A DNA stretch of 64,000 bases from the NCBI GenBank assembly GCA_037447655.1, contig JBBHKE010001531.1, positions 30,439-94,438 of the forward strand, in the 5' to 3' direction. The notes under the pieces are model-generated. The model had not been told where the DNA came from and made no database searches. It worked only from the letters and a program-made list of their open reading frames with translations. Positions within the stretch are counted from its first letter, which is position 1, and the number at the start of each line of letters is the position of its first letter. Both the position numbers and the translations under genes were made by a program. Below, piece after piece: positions 23,047 through 35,551 of the stretch. Source of the stretch: Zygnema cylindricum. Its lineage: Eukaryota > Streptophyta > Zygnematophyceae > Zygnematales > Zygnemataceae.

Positions 23047-26000
23047 GCAAATTGGAGCCGGAATTCCTGCAGGAATGCAGCAAGGGACCGGTGAGGATAA
23101 GATAAAGGTGGACGAGAGGGAATGGAAGTGAGTGAAGGATAGGGGGAGGGTGAGTGAGAGCGAAGCAGGGAGGGAGAAGGCGCGGGAGAGGAGAGAAGGG
23201 AGGCATTCAGGCAAATATTGATCTATTTTCTGGCACATTGATCTTGCAGGGATGTTTTTAATTTCCTTTTCCTGTTTATCTGCATGGTTTTGAAACTTAT
23301 TACAATACTTCTTTGGTTCTGTTGGCCAGAATGTTGCTTTGTCTTTGTGAGAGATAGAAAAAAGTCAGCTTTTTTAAAGATAGGGGAAGGTTACAGACGT
23401 TAGTTCTTCGATTTCAAAAGCATTTATCCCTATTAGCTTGGATGTGTTTGTATTTTCACTCATGTTTCAAGCTCGGTATCCCATCAATTTACGTGTCTTC
23501 AAACTTTTAGTATGGTTCACATGACTTTAGAGACGTATCTCTGAGATTAGAGATACTGCAGAAAAACAGAATTCTGAATTGGAAGGTTTATCTCTTTTAG
23601 AAAATCGCTGAGGAAGGAACTCTGAATTTTAAAGGAAGCTTTTCCACGTGTGATTAAAAAGACTGGCGACTGGGCAACCATATTTGAGAGAGAAACTCTG
23701 CATTGATGTAAATGAGGATTGTTTCAATACCGAGAGTCTTTTGTGTGTTTGATTTGCAGGAGATGCTGGAAAGGATGGTCAAGCTCCTTATAATGGCTGG
23801 GCCGCGGCAATGGAGGTATGAATTGGGATTATGTTCTTCATGATTTACAATTATAAATGCTTTTTATCTGAACACTACTTGGGATCACACATGCGCTTAG
23901 CAGCTCTGTGCTCTTGTAATTATCAAATTCCTGCCTGTCAAAGCTGTTCGAATTGATAAATGCGGTTGCAGAAGAATTCTGAATGTATGTGCAGGCTCTT
24001 TGGCTCGTTTGTCCTTCTGGAACTAAGAACAGAAAATGTGAAAGTTCTGGACTTATCAGTGTTTTTGTGTCTTGCTGTTTTCATTTCTGTCCACTTTCAA
24101 TTTCGATCACAGTTATGCCAACGGGATTTATATGGTCACCTCGTTGGATTGTGAAGTTTTAGCATTTTAGCTCATTTTATTAGATCCGTTTTTGCTTTTT
24201 ATTAAAAGTTCCTTCAATTTTAGAGAAGATGTAGTGCTACAGCTGGAAGGTTACTGTTAGGAATTAAAGATCATCTTTTCGTTTATGAAAAGCTGTTTAT
24301 CAAGCTTGTTAAGGATGTGAAATCCTTTGAAAACTGTCATTTTGCTATTTCCAATGTTTCATTACGAAGGTTCTCCCTTTCTCCCTTTAGTCGGCTTGAT
24401 TTTCATGCCCACTGTCAAGTTATTTGGACTCCATAATTTTTCTTTTTGTTTTTATTTATGTGAACAGGCTTATTACAAATCAGCACCTCCTGGCCATGGT
24501 CACCCCGGAAGCTACTACGGTTCCCCAATGCCTGCACCTTATCATCCGCATATGTGGGGTGCACAGGTGTACACACAGTTCACCACTAAAGAATCTAATG
24601 CATATTCTGTTTCTTATTGACGTCTTTGTAACAATGCCTGTGTCCATTGATGATTCTTGTGATAATGTGTACACTGTACTTGTAAAACATTTTTCTGTGT
24701 AAAATATAAGGGCGCTCCTTGTAAATCACACAAACTCTGACTTTCAAACGTGCGAAGCATGTGGTCATATCAGTGGGCATTGACTCTCAATCTTGCATCA
24801 TTGCTCGGAGGAATTTTCATAGATCATGTATGTACTGCATGTCCATGCTCATCTAGGAAGATAGAAAAATGGTGTGTGGAAGTATGTGGAGAGGATGGAA
24901 TTTTCAGCTGTTGGAACAGGAACACTCATAAAAATAAATGCTTTTGTTTGTATGTTTCTTCAGCCAATGATGGCAGCCTATGGTGCTCCTCCACCTTCTC
25001 CATATGCATACGGAGGAATGTATCCTCCCCAGATTTCAGCCATTGGCAATCACCCTCCACCACCTTCCCCTTACGCCTATCCAAGCACACCGCCACCAGC
25101 CTCGAAGGTACTTCTGCTTCTTTTCATTATCTTTTTGAATAAAAATTATTGTTGGTCATATGCAGTTGCTTTAGTTTGTTATTTCACTGGTTTTCAAGAG
25201 TGGTTTGTATTTACTTTTGGTCCTGGGATTTTGTATGCTGTTACTTTGTTCTTTTTGAAACACTTTCTCGCTGGTTTTTCTGTCCAGTAAACAATTTGGT
25301 GTGAGCTCTCGCAATTAATTGTATTCCTCCAATTTACATGTCACCACCTAAACCACACAAAACTGAGGGTACCTTTTTAACAATCGTCATGCGGGAATCA
25401 GCGTTGCTGTTTTTGTAGTGTTTACAAATTCTCTTAGAAAAAACATTTACATTGCAAATGCAAGACTGGGGATTGTCAGCTTTATCGCATTTTTATGGCA
25501 AACATGGAACCATGTAGCTTGCAAAAGTGAATTGGTGTGTGATTGGTGTGTGGCATTTACTACTTACAACGGTCATTGTACCAATTTTCATTATTTTTAA
25601 ATTTCTTTAGAACGATGTTTCATGCTGGTTGCTGGTATGACATTTTTCTGGTATCCATTTACATGGGGAAATTCACTTGATGGGAAACACCGTAAATTTG
25701 TTAGAAATGGTAATTATTTTCCCTTCAATCGTGTGGATAGCAAGTGTCCGTGGAGGCCCATCTTTTTTTCGAACCGGTTTTTTCATGAAAAAAATGATTT
25801 TGTCATCATACTATTTCCAGCCAGAGCAGCCAGAGCAGTCTATTTTTTCAGGATACTGAATTTTGTAACTGCGTTAATTATTAGTCAAGGGAAGATGTGT
25901 AAAAGTTCATTTTTATGACTGCAATTGTGACTTCAAATCTGACTTCAGGTTTTTCATGGCTGCAGGAAACAACAGATATTGTGGCTGCTGGTGCACCTGC

Positions 26001-28161
26001 AGTGGCGGCATCAACTCCCCCTCCTCTTCCTTCGACTGGCGCACCTGCTGGACAGGAGGGGAGTGGAACAGATGCTTCAAGTGGAAGTGCAGGGGTAAGA
26101 ACCAAGCTTCAAAAACCGAAGTGGAACGGTTAATGTATCAAGGATAAATCTGGGAAAGCATGGGAATCTGGTGGCAGTGAAGAAAGAGTTTTGAGTTGAA
26201 ATGAATCACGTTCTTTGCACGAAACAACTTCAGAATACGAAGCTGGATGATCTATCCACACGGTTCTATGATCCTAATTATCTACTTGATTTTATTCAGG
26301 GACAAGGAAAAGGTGGAATGCGACGAAATAAGCGAAGCTATGAGACGCTGACAAGCAGCGAGGGTCTTCCTTCTATGGCTTCTCCCCCAGCTGGCAGTGG
26401 GGCAGGACAATATGCATACACTCCTGAGTTGTGGGTGGGAGGTCAACTGGCTCGAAGCCAAAGCTCTGGAGGTCTGAGTGCTGACGTACCTGCATTACCA
26501 TTTCAGGTAGACACTTACAGCCTGTACATTACTGAAAGGGCGTAGTTATTTAACACCACACAGTTTATTCATTTTGTTCTTGGATGTTTGCATCTATTTG
26601 TGTGAATATACTCTTTTAGAACACGTAGTTGACTTATTTCTTGGATGGTGTAGGTCACATTTTTTTAAGGCTTCTATTACAGCAATTGTGATTAACTGTG
26701 CATACGATAGCTGACTTGGGGTATTGAAAGGACTAAGTCTTACACCTTTTTGGTGTGAATCAGTGGAACTTTAGGGCTTTGTTTGCTAGACATTCTTATG
26801 TCTGCTGGTGTTGGTCTGCTGCAGTTGGTTGATAAGGGATATTGTCAGACAAAAGTTGATGTTAGGGAGACCACGATTGGGTTATCTGCAGGATGAACGT
26901 GAAGTTAAGAGACAGCGTCGCAAGCAAAGCAATCGAGAGTCGGCTCGACGTTCGCGATTGCGAAAGCAAGCTGAGTGTGAAGATCTTACCACGCGTGTGA
27001 ACACTCTAGCGACAGACAACGCTGCACTCCGCACAGTAAGCCTATGTAGAGCTGGCTGGGTTCATAGAGTGAGAAGGCAGGTGTGAGAGAAATCATTTGA
27101 GGCAAAAAAAGGCATGGGGCATGGTTGATTGTGAGGGAAACCATGCGTGGTGTGGTTGTTGTGGCTGTTGTGGCTATACACGATTTGAATGTAGTGGTGG
27201 TGATATATTGATTTTCTACTTTACTTGGGCTTGCAGTTTGGATCTTTGGAGTAAGTGTTTTAGAGTGGAATGCAGCTGTGTTTAATTACTCGTCAAATTG
27301 AAATCTTCCAGTTGTGGGTGTCTGAGTCTGAATAGAAACGGGATTGGTCTATCTGATGAGGCTACTTTAAGGGTCAGTAGACTTATGCTGTCCAGTGTTT
27401 GTGTGGAAATGCAGGAATTGGTGCAGCTGCAGGAAAGATGTAATTTGCTCAATGCACAGAATGGAGTGCTGGTTGAAAAGGTAGGATTTCAGTTTACCTT
27501 CTATTTGTTTTTAAAAAATTTTAAATGTTGTTTTATTCCTTTTTTTCGCTCTAATGATTCTTTCCTGGAAAAGCAATGGTGCAGCATTTAGCTGGAGCAA
27601 TGCAGAGAGAATATATTACAATGGGATTAGCTCACTTTTTAAGGGTGGACGATGTTGAGGTCTCCTTGAAGTAAAGAAGATTATTGGGTTATGATCTGTT
27701 TTTTCTTGATGAAAAAACTCAAAAGCTGGGGATTCACAATAGACCTCCCAACCTGCCTCGTCATACTAACTTGATTCACTAGACATTGTGCAGAAGTCAA
27801 ATCCCTAATGATAATACTAAAGAAAAACCAAATTATTTGTCATTTGAGGGGATCTGATGAAAAGCTTATGTGATGTATGTGTGTGGGTTTCCAGGCTCGA
27901 GCAGCTGGAATTCCTTTGCCGTCTCAGCCAATCAGAGGGCCTAAGGAGGGTACTAAGGAAGTAAAAACAACAGCCACTGGGGCACAGGGCCAGTCGTGGA
28001 GTAGGGGACCTGGAGATTCATCAGATAGAGTGGATAAAAGAGGGGATAGGGATGTTGGCATTCCTCACGGAGATGGAGGGGAAGAGTCTCCTATGACAGG
28101 AGAAGCTGTGGCAGATTGGGCCAAGCCACAGGAGGGTAATACTGTTGCCGCTTCAGCATAA
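22895..28161 (+). CDS. GBF: Class G bZIP transcription factor (G-box-binding factor), nine coding exons
   Basis: Exons: 22895-23090, 23760-23815, 24468-24566, 24964-25107, 25966-26094, 26300-26506, 26892-27035, 27415-27480, 27895-28161. All introns are GT-AG; the first is phase 1 and the rest phase 0. The product is 435 residues. Residues 34-52 are almost all Gln. Residues 78-165 are a proline-rich MFMR-type activation region with [20 protein letters not shown] and two PPPSPYAY blocks. The basic region is 278-305 ([19 protein letters not shown]) with the N-x7-R signature N291/R299. Leucines 309, 316, 323, 330, 337 and 344 form six heptads. MFMR plus bZIP defines plant GBFs, nuclear dimers that bind CACGTG promoter elements. 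22895 is the first ATG in the open frame. Non-coding 5' exons would be missed. Confidence 0.93.
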
Positions 28162-31023
28162 TCGGAGTTTGAAAGTGTTTGCGACACCATGATTCGGTTT
28201 TTCCCGCGTAGGTCTTTTTTAAAGGGACAGGGTTATGTGCTTGACAGGATGTTCCATGTGGGAAGGGAACCGAGGAAGAGACAGTGCTGCAGGAGAAGCT
28301 GTGGAATAATGTGGAGCCAAGTGTCATCTTGACTCCTTGAGGTTTGAAAATACTGTCACAGTCATTATATTGTGGACAAGTGGCATTATTTTGGACTGTT
28401 TTGTGAGGAAGGAGAATCATTTTGCGCATCATTGCATGAATTCAATGGAGAGCTTTGTACAAAAGATAATTACTGTATATTTTACGAGGGTTAGTCTTTA
28501 GTAGTGGGCTTTAGTTGGCATGTCTTTTGCCACGAGTATAAAAAAAGTGATATAGCAGCACTTAGAGATCCTGCAAGACGGACGACATAGTTGGCCCTAA
28601 AGCAAATTACAGGCTGATTTCGATTAATCTTTGATGGTATAGAAAGCTTTAGGGAAAGTATGTGTACTGTTTTGGTACATATCAATGGTAGACTTAGGTC
28701 GAGATTCTACATGTAGAGGTAGCAACTTTATTCCACTAGTGATGGCAGTTCTGTTGTTTTAGCTTTGTGATTAAAATATATTGGAGGTTCGTGTACCTGG
28801 GTCTAATTAAGGATGGTTGAATAATGCCAGGTTGTTGACAAAAAGTGTTTCAGTTGACTGATGTAACTTTTTATTTGTAGTTGTGTTGGCACTGGACCGG
28901 CAGCTGATGCCTTCTGTCTGCTGATATCTTGCACCTGAATGACGGTAACAATGAGACTCTTTAAGGAAATGGACGATGATCAGACATCTGTACTTTCAGG
29001 GTGTATTTTTTTACTAAATCAAAACGTCTCTGTGTAGCCCTTGTACAAAAAAAAAAAAAAACAGGAATAAAGTCACTGAAGTACACGAAGATACACGGTT
29101 AGGCCCGTTTGAGGAAATAGTCTGTTGCTTGTTCTAGTACTTTGGCTGAATAGTAGCAATTTCGTGCAGCATTTGTTGGGCCCATTTGCAAAACGCTGTG
29201 AAGTTGTTTCAAGATTTTGTTAAGACAGACGCGGATGCAACCCTAAATTCCTTAAAATTATATCTTACCAATTTTGTCAAGTGTTTGTTGAAGTTTACCC
29301 TGCAGTTTGCAGAGAGGAAATCCCGCTCCTGGAAGCTGTTACTGTTTCCGTGCGCTCCGGTCTGCCATGTAACCAATGCCTCACATTTGCAACGACCCTA
29401 GTAATAATAATTAAAGAAGACGTATGACGTGGCGTAAGAGGAGTACTCTGTTGAAAATCCGCTATTTACGTACTCCTGCAAACAGCTCTGACGAGTCGGC
29501 ATTACTGCGTGACAGAGCTTTAACAGCCGAAGCTGTTGTGTGTATAAGTGGACAGCAAACTTGGATTTCCAAAACGATAAATATGCAAGTAGCTTTATAG
29601 TGGCCATCGAGTAACTGTTCTGGACCTAAAAGGCACTTTCGAGAAAGACGGCTACGTTTTACGGGGTGTGTTAAACTATCTGTTTTTTCCTGTCGTTTTC
29701 ATCTAAAATACAATCTGCAACGCAAAAGTCGTTTGCCGTACGAGAAATTTGTCACAAGTGAGCACGACGTCACAATGTCACAAAACCAAATTCTACAATG
29801 TTAGAAAAGACTAGACGTCCACAACCGTCGCTATTTCTGTATACGTGACCAATTGTCGCAAGATTTGTAGTCTACTACAACCGTTTTTACACACGTCTAT
29901 AATCGTCATGGCTCAAAGTAACGATTCCATTGTAGCACGCAAAAAATAGAAGATTCTATTATCAAAACAACGATGGTAAAAAATATATTTATAAAAGTCT
30001 TGTATAATTGAATTTTGTCTAATTTTATTATTTCATCTTTATAAAATAAAAAATCAAATATATAGCGTTGTTTAAAATACTATAATTTTATCATATAAAG
30101 TACAAAATTTGAAATGGAACATTGTTCACTACCATTAAAGGCTACAATTACTAAACCCAACAGTAAGAACAAAACCTACAAAAGCTAGTTAACACTAATT
30201 AAGAGCAAGACGTTTGCTGCATTCACACTAGAAATGGATGATGAATGGGATGAGTAAATGAATGTCCTTTTTTTTTGTTTGGACGTGAATCGCCCTTGAC
30301 GTCACCTCACGTCAACAGAAACCTCGCGATGTGATTCATCTCGCCGTACGATTAGTCGCCGATGACTCAAATCCGTCCGCACCAAACCATCGGTAAGAAA
30401 GGGGGGGGGCGTTTCGTCAAAGTTCCAAAGAAGTTTAAGTTTACATCTTTTTACGTTCTACTTTAGATGATTTTGATTGGCTATTTGTTTATGGGTTAGC
30501 ATTTTATAAAATTTCGTTACAGTACGTATCATTCATTCGGGAAACAACTTCATGTTTTTTCGAAGTCGGATTTATGCATTCCGAAAAGGTTTTCTGGAAA
30601 AGAAAATGAATTACCACAATTGTCAAGGTTTGACGCACTTGACCGTATGTTTTGTCCGTCGCTACGCTCCAAATCATATATTTTGTCCGTCACTACGCTC
30701 CAAAAAGGTTGACAGCTGAGCGGCCGACCTGTTTGGCGCCTCTGTTTTTGTTTTTATGCGGAATAAATGGTACAGGATCATTCGTTTCCTCATTTCATTC
30801 ATCATTCATTTCTAGTGTGAATGCAACAAAGAAAAAAAAATACAAATAGCAAAACCAAACTACAAGAGCACTAAAAAACCACGTTATATATAAACTCCAA
30901 AGGACAAAATGGGCCGTCGGCCCAAAACCTAAAACAAGTCTAAATTGCTTGAGAACCTAAAAGGGAGACTAAGATACGCTGACATTAAAACGTTGTCATG
31001 AGAATTGAGGAAGGGATTCCATG
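28162..31023. other. bZIP 3' region and intergenic DNA
   Basis: The first few hundred bases are probably the bZIP 3' UTR. A 17-base A run at 29047 followed by aataaa-type words marks low-complexity DNA. About 29745-29940 is the second copy of the dispersed repeat seen at 11734-11870. A 31-bp tandem duplication with the core ttttgtccgtc-ctacgctcc lies at 30650-30704. No further gene was recognised. Confidence 0.45.
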
Positions 31024-31480
31024 TCATCTAACTTCATAAGACTGTCGAATGCAATCACGGATGAAGTCGCCGAAAGAAGAGTCTAAGTTCTCAAACATCT
31101 CCAAAGCAAATGCGAGGACGTTGTCAAATGGGTCAAGGTGATTGTAATGTCGTTCTTTAGAGGCCGCTGCGTCTAGAGCCACAACAGTAACATGTAATGT
31201 CGGAATATGGCAACCTGTAGGGTTGGTGAGTACTACATCTCTTACTATTATCTATGCGATTTTTTAAAACAGAAGATCCATGTGAGGGCCATGTACACCC
31301 CTAAATTGAGAACGTGGCGAGAGGTTATGGGACACCTCACGTTTAACTGTTTTCTTACTTCACAACCCATTGAAGCAGTTGCATCTCAACCGTATGCTCC
31401 CCACCGTGTGGACAACGTAGCAAATGGACGCCTTACTCATCGATAGATTGGCCACAAAGGCAACGAGGCTTGCCCAAGAG
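31024..31480 (-). pseudogene. C-terminal relic of a non-LTR-type reverse transcriptase protein
   Basis: On the minus strand, 31480-31370 reads RCLCGQSIDE, a stop, then GVHLLRCPHGGEHT. This is the Cys/His cluster found after the RT domain in many plant and algal retroelement proteins. After a degenerate spacer with stops, the frame from about 31251 is open to a TGA at 31024: RDVVLTNP, HVTVVALDAAASKERHY, then FALEMFENLDSSFGDFIRDC. The pattern D-V-V-L...V-T-V-V...A-A-x-K-E-x-H-Y followed by a helical E-x-F-x-x-L block is typical of the tail of such proteins, with an endonuclease-like fold. Upstream RT blocks were not found. This is recognition by pattern only. Confidence 0.55.
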
Positions 31481-32315
31481 CACATTAAAACGCAGTGCGA
31501 ACTACACTGTTTACCCCTATTAGTGTTACTGTTTTTTTTGCCAATTACATCATTTTTTGTCCGTATACATTTGTCAAATTTTAAATTTGAGACAACCGAT
31601 CGGGAGATAAGAACATTACCTTTCAGTCTCAACCGTTATAGCCACAATCCGACATGTGTGTACGTAAAAAAAATGTTTGAGGAGACGAAAAAAACATTAG
31701 CGATAAAAGCGATTGACGATGTAGTACGTAGAATCTTCAGTAAAATACCAAGTACCACTTCAAATTTCTGATTAGACAATTTAGGCGTACGCATGCGTAC
31801 CAATTCACAAACTGATAATATTTCGGGTGTTTTTTTTTTGTTATTGTTGAAACCGCGGTGTTTTTGCTGTCCCATAAAACAATGTGACCCAACATATGGC
31901 TTTCTGAAGGTTATAATACTAAAACTGCGTTGTAAATCTCTATTAATTTAGAGAAATTGTTAGAGTCGATTAAAAAATAAGTGTTGTTAACTATTTAGTG
32001 GGTTCGAGGGCTTGACGATATTAAAAAATTTCCTTACTTTAAATAACCAACACTAATTTGGATACAAACTCCCAATACTGTAACCGATATAGTTTGTGTG
32101 CACATTGTTGACGTCTGAACATGTGAGAGCAAGTTCACACGGTTTTCCCCGTCTTTATAACCAGAAATAAACGTGAGTACACTTCCTCATGTCAACACAC
32201 TCACTTTTTGCATCGACGCCCTTATGTGACAAATTTGTTTGTAACGTGTGTATGAAATTACGAGCATTTTTAGTACGGATTGACACATTTCGCACACTAA
32301 ACTCTTTAAAAACTA
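31481..32315. other. Intergenic DNA, nothing recognised
   Basis: AT-rich, with only short overlapping open frames. Upstream domains of the RT relic might be expected here, but no motif was visible. Confidence 0.4.
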
Positions 32316-32815
32316 CACCGCGAATTGTAATTAGAGTAAATTACTCTAATTTGGTCGCTCGAAATTTCGACTCTATCACATGAAAGAGAGTAAATGATTC
32401 TAATTTTTTCATTATTCTATTTAAGGTAAAGTTTAATTGGCGTTTTTAATTCTAATATAGGTTCGTTTTAAATAGTGTGGAGTACGGACGACCTCTGACC
32501 GTGCAAATTGTACTTTATTAAGTAAAAAAATACAAATAATGATTTAATACAGGCCGTTATCATGTAACTACGTTTTAACAAACCGCGTAGTGCAAACGTC
32601 ATAGTGACGATAAACTGTGCGATTTGCCAAATTTTGTACGAATACCTTATTTACAGTAGATGATATTAGCGTGCCAAATTATAGTATTTAAATAAATTAG
32701 AGTAAACTTCATAGGTGAAACAGCTCTATCACATAAATTAGCGTTCATTACTCTAATTGTTTTTTTTTGTTTTTGTACTCTAATTTTTTCATTACTCTAA
32801 TTACGATTCGCGGTG
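32316..32815 (+). mobile_element. TIR element, family 1, intact ends (TA target site)
   Basis: The 500-bp element has inverted ends CACCGCGAATTGTAATTAG and the matching right end, with TA on both sides. It is collinear with the right-hand part of 13543-14827 and with the reverse complement of 12924-13540. It has no transposase, so it is a MITE-type non-autonomous copy. Confidence 0.82.
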
Positions 32816-33056
32816 TAGCGTTCAGTGTCGGTGGCCATTTGACGATAACCGATACACCTCTTTTTTTGGCATACCAATAATCGATATACTGGAACGATAT
32901 ATCGGCAACAGTGTTATCGCGATAAAAGTCGATATTATCTGTTTTTGATCGCGATAAAACCTGTTCCATATTTATCGACGATAATTGAATTGTTAAAACC
33001 GTACAATTGTACGGTGTATTCCAAGTACGGAATAGGTTGTCATACATAGTAAGCCA

Positions 33057-33850
33057 CGCTATATACAATAAAAGTTATAATACAATATAATATAAAGTAC
33101 TATTATATAGCGTACCATATTTTTTCCACTTAATGCCGATAAGGAATTTGTTAGTCTCGGAGCGATATATCTGGACCCCTCAGTCCCTCACTCTTCGATA
33201 ACCGTCGGTATCGGTTTTATTGCGATGAGTTTTGACCCGATGCACAATAATATTAGAAACAATCCAAATTAAAGTGACGCTATTTATACCATAAGTCCAT
33301 AACCATATATACCATACCTATATTGGCCTAAGGATAAAATAGAATGATTTATTATGTTTTAGGTTCGAGGGTCAAAATTTAGGGGCGCTGAATTAGTGTG
33401 TGTTTATTCGTGTTATCAATAGTGTTGGGTATCGAGGACCTTTTGCCGATATTCGATATATATCGAATTTCAGGTACCCGATAATCGATATATTGCTTCG
33501 AGTATCGAAAAACAAATTATCGCGATATATCGAGGCATTATTATTATTATTTTTTTTCCCGATTTTTTTTTTCACCCCCCCCCCCCCCCCCCCCCCCCCC
33601 CCGCCCGCGGGGGGGGGGGGGGGGGGGGGGGGGGNNNNNNNNNNTTTTTTTTTTTTTTCCCATTTTTTTTTTTAAACCCCCCCCCCCCCTAAAAAACCCT
33701 AAAAAACCCTAAAAAACCCCACGCTATATACAATGTAAAATATAATACAGTATAATATAAAGTACTATTATGTAGTGTACCATATTTTTTTCCACTTGTC
33801 GGTCTCGGAGTGATTTGTTGGTCTCGAAGCGATATATAGGCACCCCTCAA
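33057..33850. repeat. Direct repeat pair and gatat/tcgat-rich AT DNA
   Basis: About 33057-33190 (acgctatatacaat..., tataaagtactattat) recurs at 33717-33850 in the same orientation. Between them lie many self-complementary words such as cgatatatcg and atatatcgaat. Nature unknown; probably a duplicated AT-rich repeat element. Confidence 0.55.
33577..33716. other. Assembly gap with homopolymer edges and CCCTAAAAAA repeats
   Basis: Long runs of C then G precede ten N (33635-33644), and T and C runs follow. Then come three copies of a ccctaaaaaa-like unit at about 33689-33718. The homopolymers next to a short N run suggest unreliable consensus sequence. The decamer resembles, but is not, the plant telomere heptamer CCCTAAA. 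Confidence 0.7.
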
Positions 33851-34356
33851 GGCTCGATTCGGTTTTGTCGCCATAAGTCTTTTACCGATACACACACTAG
33901 AAAGAATAAGAAAAATATCGAATCCCCCTTTTAGAACATATTCTTCTCAATGATTGCTTGTACGGCCACTCGTCACTCTCAACAGAAACTTCCAAGAATG
34001 CTTCGTGTGAACGGACCATGCGAATCGTTTGTCGAATATCGTATCCCAATATCAGCTGGACGCATTCCATCTCTGACCGCCCCACTTTCCGACAAATCGT
34101 TTGACTTTGTGTACGGAAGCCGCTTGCGTCATGCTCCCAACAGCGTTGACGATTGTTGACTTCACACAATCCAGGCCTTGTGCCGGCCGGCCAGTCCAGC
34201 CATTGGTGGCTTGATCAGACCGTTTCTTTTCTTGCGACACCGACAAGCCGCATGTATTCCAAAAGAACGCTTCCGAACGAACCGACATCTAACCGACGAA
34301 TAAAACGCCAGCTAGGCAATCCGCGCCACCGCCAGAACCCAATTCCCGAAGTCGCC

Positions 34357-34363
34357 TATAAAT
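34357..34363 (+). promoter_or_regulatory. TATA box of His/Pro-rich gene A
   Basis: TATAAAT lies 115 bp before the ATG at 34472. The same element sits at matching places in copies B (44768-44774) and D (62319-62325, TATAAAG). A pyrimidine-rich leader follows. Confidence 0.6.
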
Positions 34364-34471
34364 GCCACTTTCAAAACATAACTTTCATCGCCATCCCGGT
34401 TTCCCGACTTTCCCACGTTTCTCACATTTCTCCTTTCTCCTCTCTCTCCTCTCCACCCATCCTCAAACGCC

Positions 34472-34939
34472 ATGGCACGTGTGAGAATTATTCTAGTTCT
34501 GGTTCTTTCTTTAGCAGCCATGGCTCCTTCTATCGCCCATAAATCAAATGGCCATGGATCTCACTCTCCTCACCCTCCTCACTCTCCCCATCCTGCCCAC
34601 CTCTCCCATCCCTCTCATCCTTCCCACTCTCCCCATGCGCCACGTGTCAGCCATTCTTCCCATCCTCCCAAATCTTCCCATCCTCCCCATCCTCCACGTG
34701 TCAGGGGGAACCACTATCTCCTGAGCTTCTTTGACCACACACGTGTGAACAAGCCTCCCCATTCGTCCAAACCTCCTCATCCTCCCGCACATGTGAACAA
34801 GCCACCTCATTCTCCCACACGTGTGGCTAAGCCTCCCCGTACGCTAGAGCATGTGGGAAAACCTCCTCACCCTTCCCCACGTGAGAACAGGCCACCCCAC
34901 TCTCCCACACGTGTGAACAAGCCACCCCATTGGCCTTAA
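34472..34939 (+). CDS. Secreted His/Pro-rich protein, copy A (C-terminally shortened)
   Basis: A single frame of 155 residues. Residues 1-22 form a signal peptide (MARVRIILVLVLSLAAMAPS). The rest is built of HSPHPPHSPHP-like repeats, then a short non-repetitive segment LLSFFDHTRVN, then more PPHSPTRV-type repeats. No known domain was recognised. The composition suggests a cell-wall or apoplastic protein, with Pro possibly hydroxylated and His able to bind metal; this is inference. Compared with copies C and D it ends early: a changed codon gives TAA at 34937 and a further shift removes the conserved tail ending RRQLLHT. It is expressible in principle, but may be partly degraded. It is convergent with the Root_cap-type gene downstream. 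Confidence 0.65.
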   Translation: MARVRIILVLVLSLAAMAPSIAHKSNGHGSHSPHPPHSPHPAHLSHPSHPSHSPHAPRVSHSSHPPKSSHPPHPPRVRGNHYLLSFFDHTRVNKPPHSSKPPHPPAHVNKPPHSPTRVAKPPRTLEHVGKPPHPSPRENRPPHSPTRVNKPPHWP

Positions 34940-35551
34940 TCTCTAAACTACCTCCCGAGAAGGGCAGACGTCAGCTTCTTCACACGCGAGAAGGAGATCT
35001 AAGATTGGGAAAATTGAAGTCTTTGAGAAGGCAAGGAATTTTAGGGGAAATTCGGTTTTTTTTTTGGGGAGATTTCTCCAGAAATGAATTCGGGGAGCGT
35101 TAAAGAAGAAATTACTAATGCTAGAGGCATAAATGCAGTTCCTTTGGAAGAAACAAAAAAAGCTTTTATTTGTTCTTTTACTTTAAGGGTGGATAGTTTT
35201 GAAGATTTTTTTTTTTTTGGTTTCAGGAAGAAGGCATGCCTTAAGAAAGTTTCCTATTGGTCCATGCCACCTGCCTGACCCCAAAAAAAGATTTGGTAGA
35301 CGGAAGAAATCTATACTAGGGGGATTTTTCGGAATATTTGATATTTTTTGGTTTTTAGAATTTGGATTTTCCGTTGGGGTGTACTTTATAGGATACATTT
35401 CGAAAATCTTGGAAGTTTTTTTTTTTTTTTGTAATTCATTTCAATGTTTACGAAACCATGGGTATGAGTTTGGTTATTTTACATGCGTATGGTTACAATG
35501 TGTTTGTCAGTGGAAGTTATTGCATTTGGTTGGTTTTATCATTTCTTTTAT

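Noticed and set aside
22948-23238. Minus-strand frames with poly-Cys or poly-Leu
   Set aside because: These are antisense shadows of the polyQ codons of the bZIP exon 1.
33400-33675. Open frame across the N run
   Set aside because: It consists of homopolymer translation and unknown bases around an assembly gap.
33689-33718. True telomere array
   Set aside because: The unit is ten bases, not the CCCTAAA heptamer, with only three copies beside a gap.
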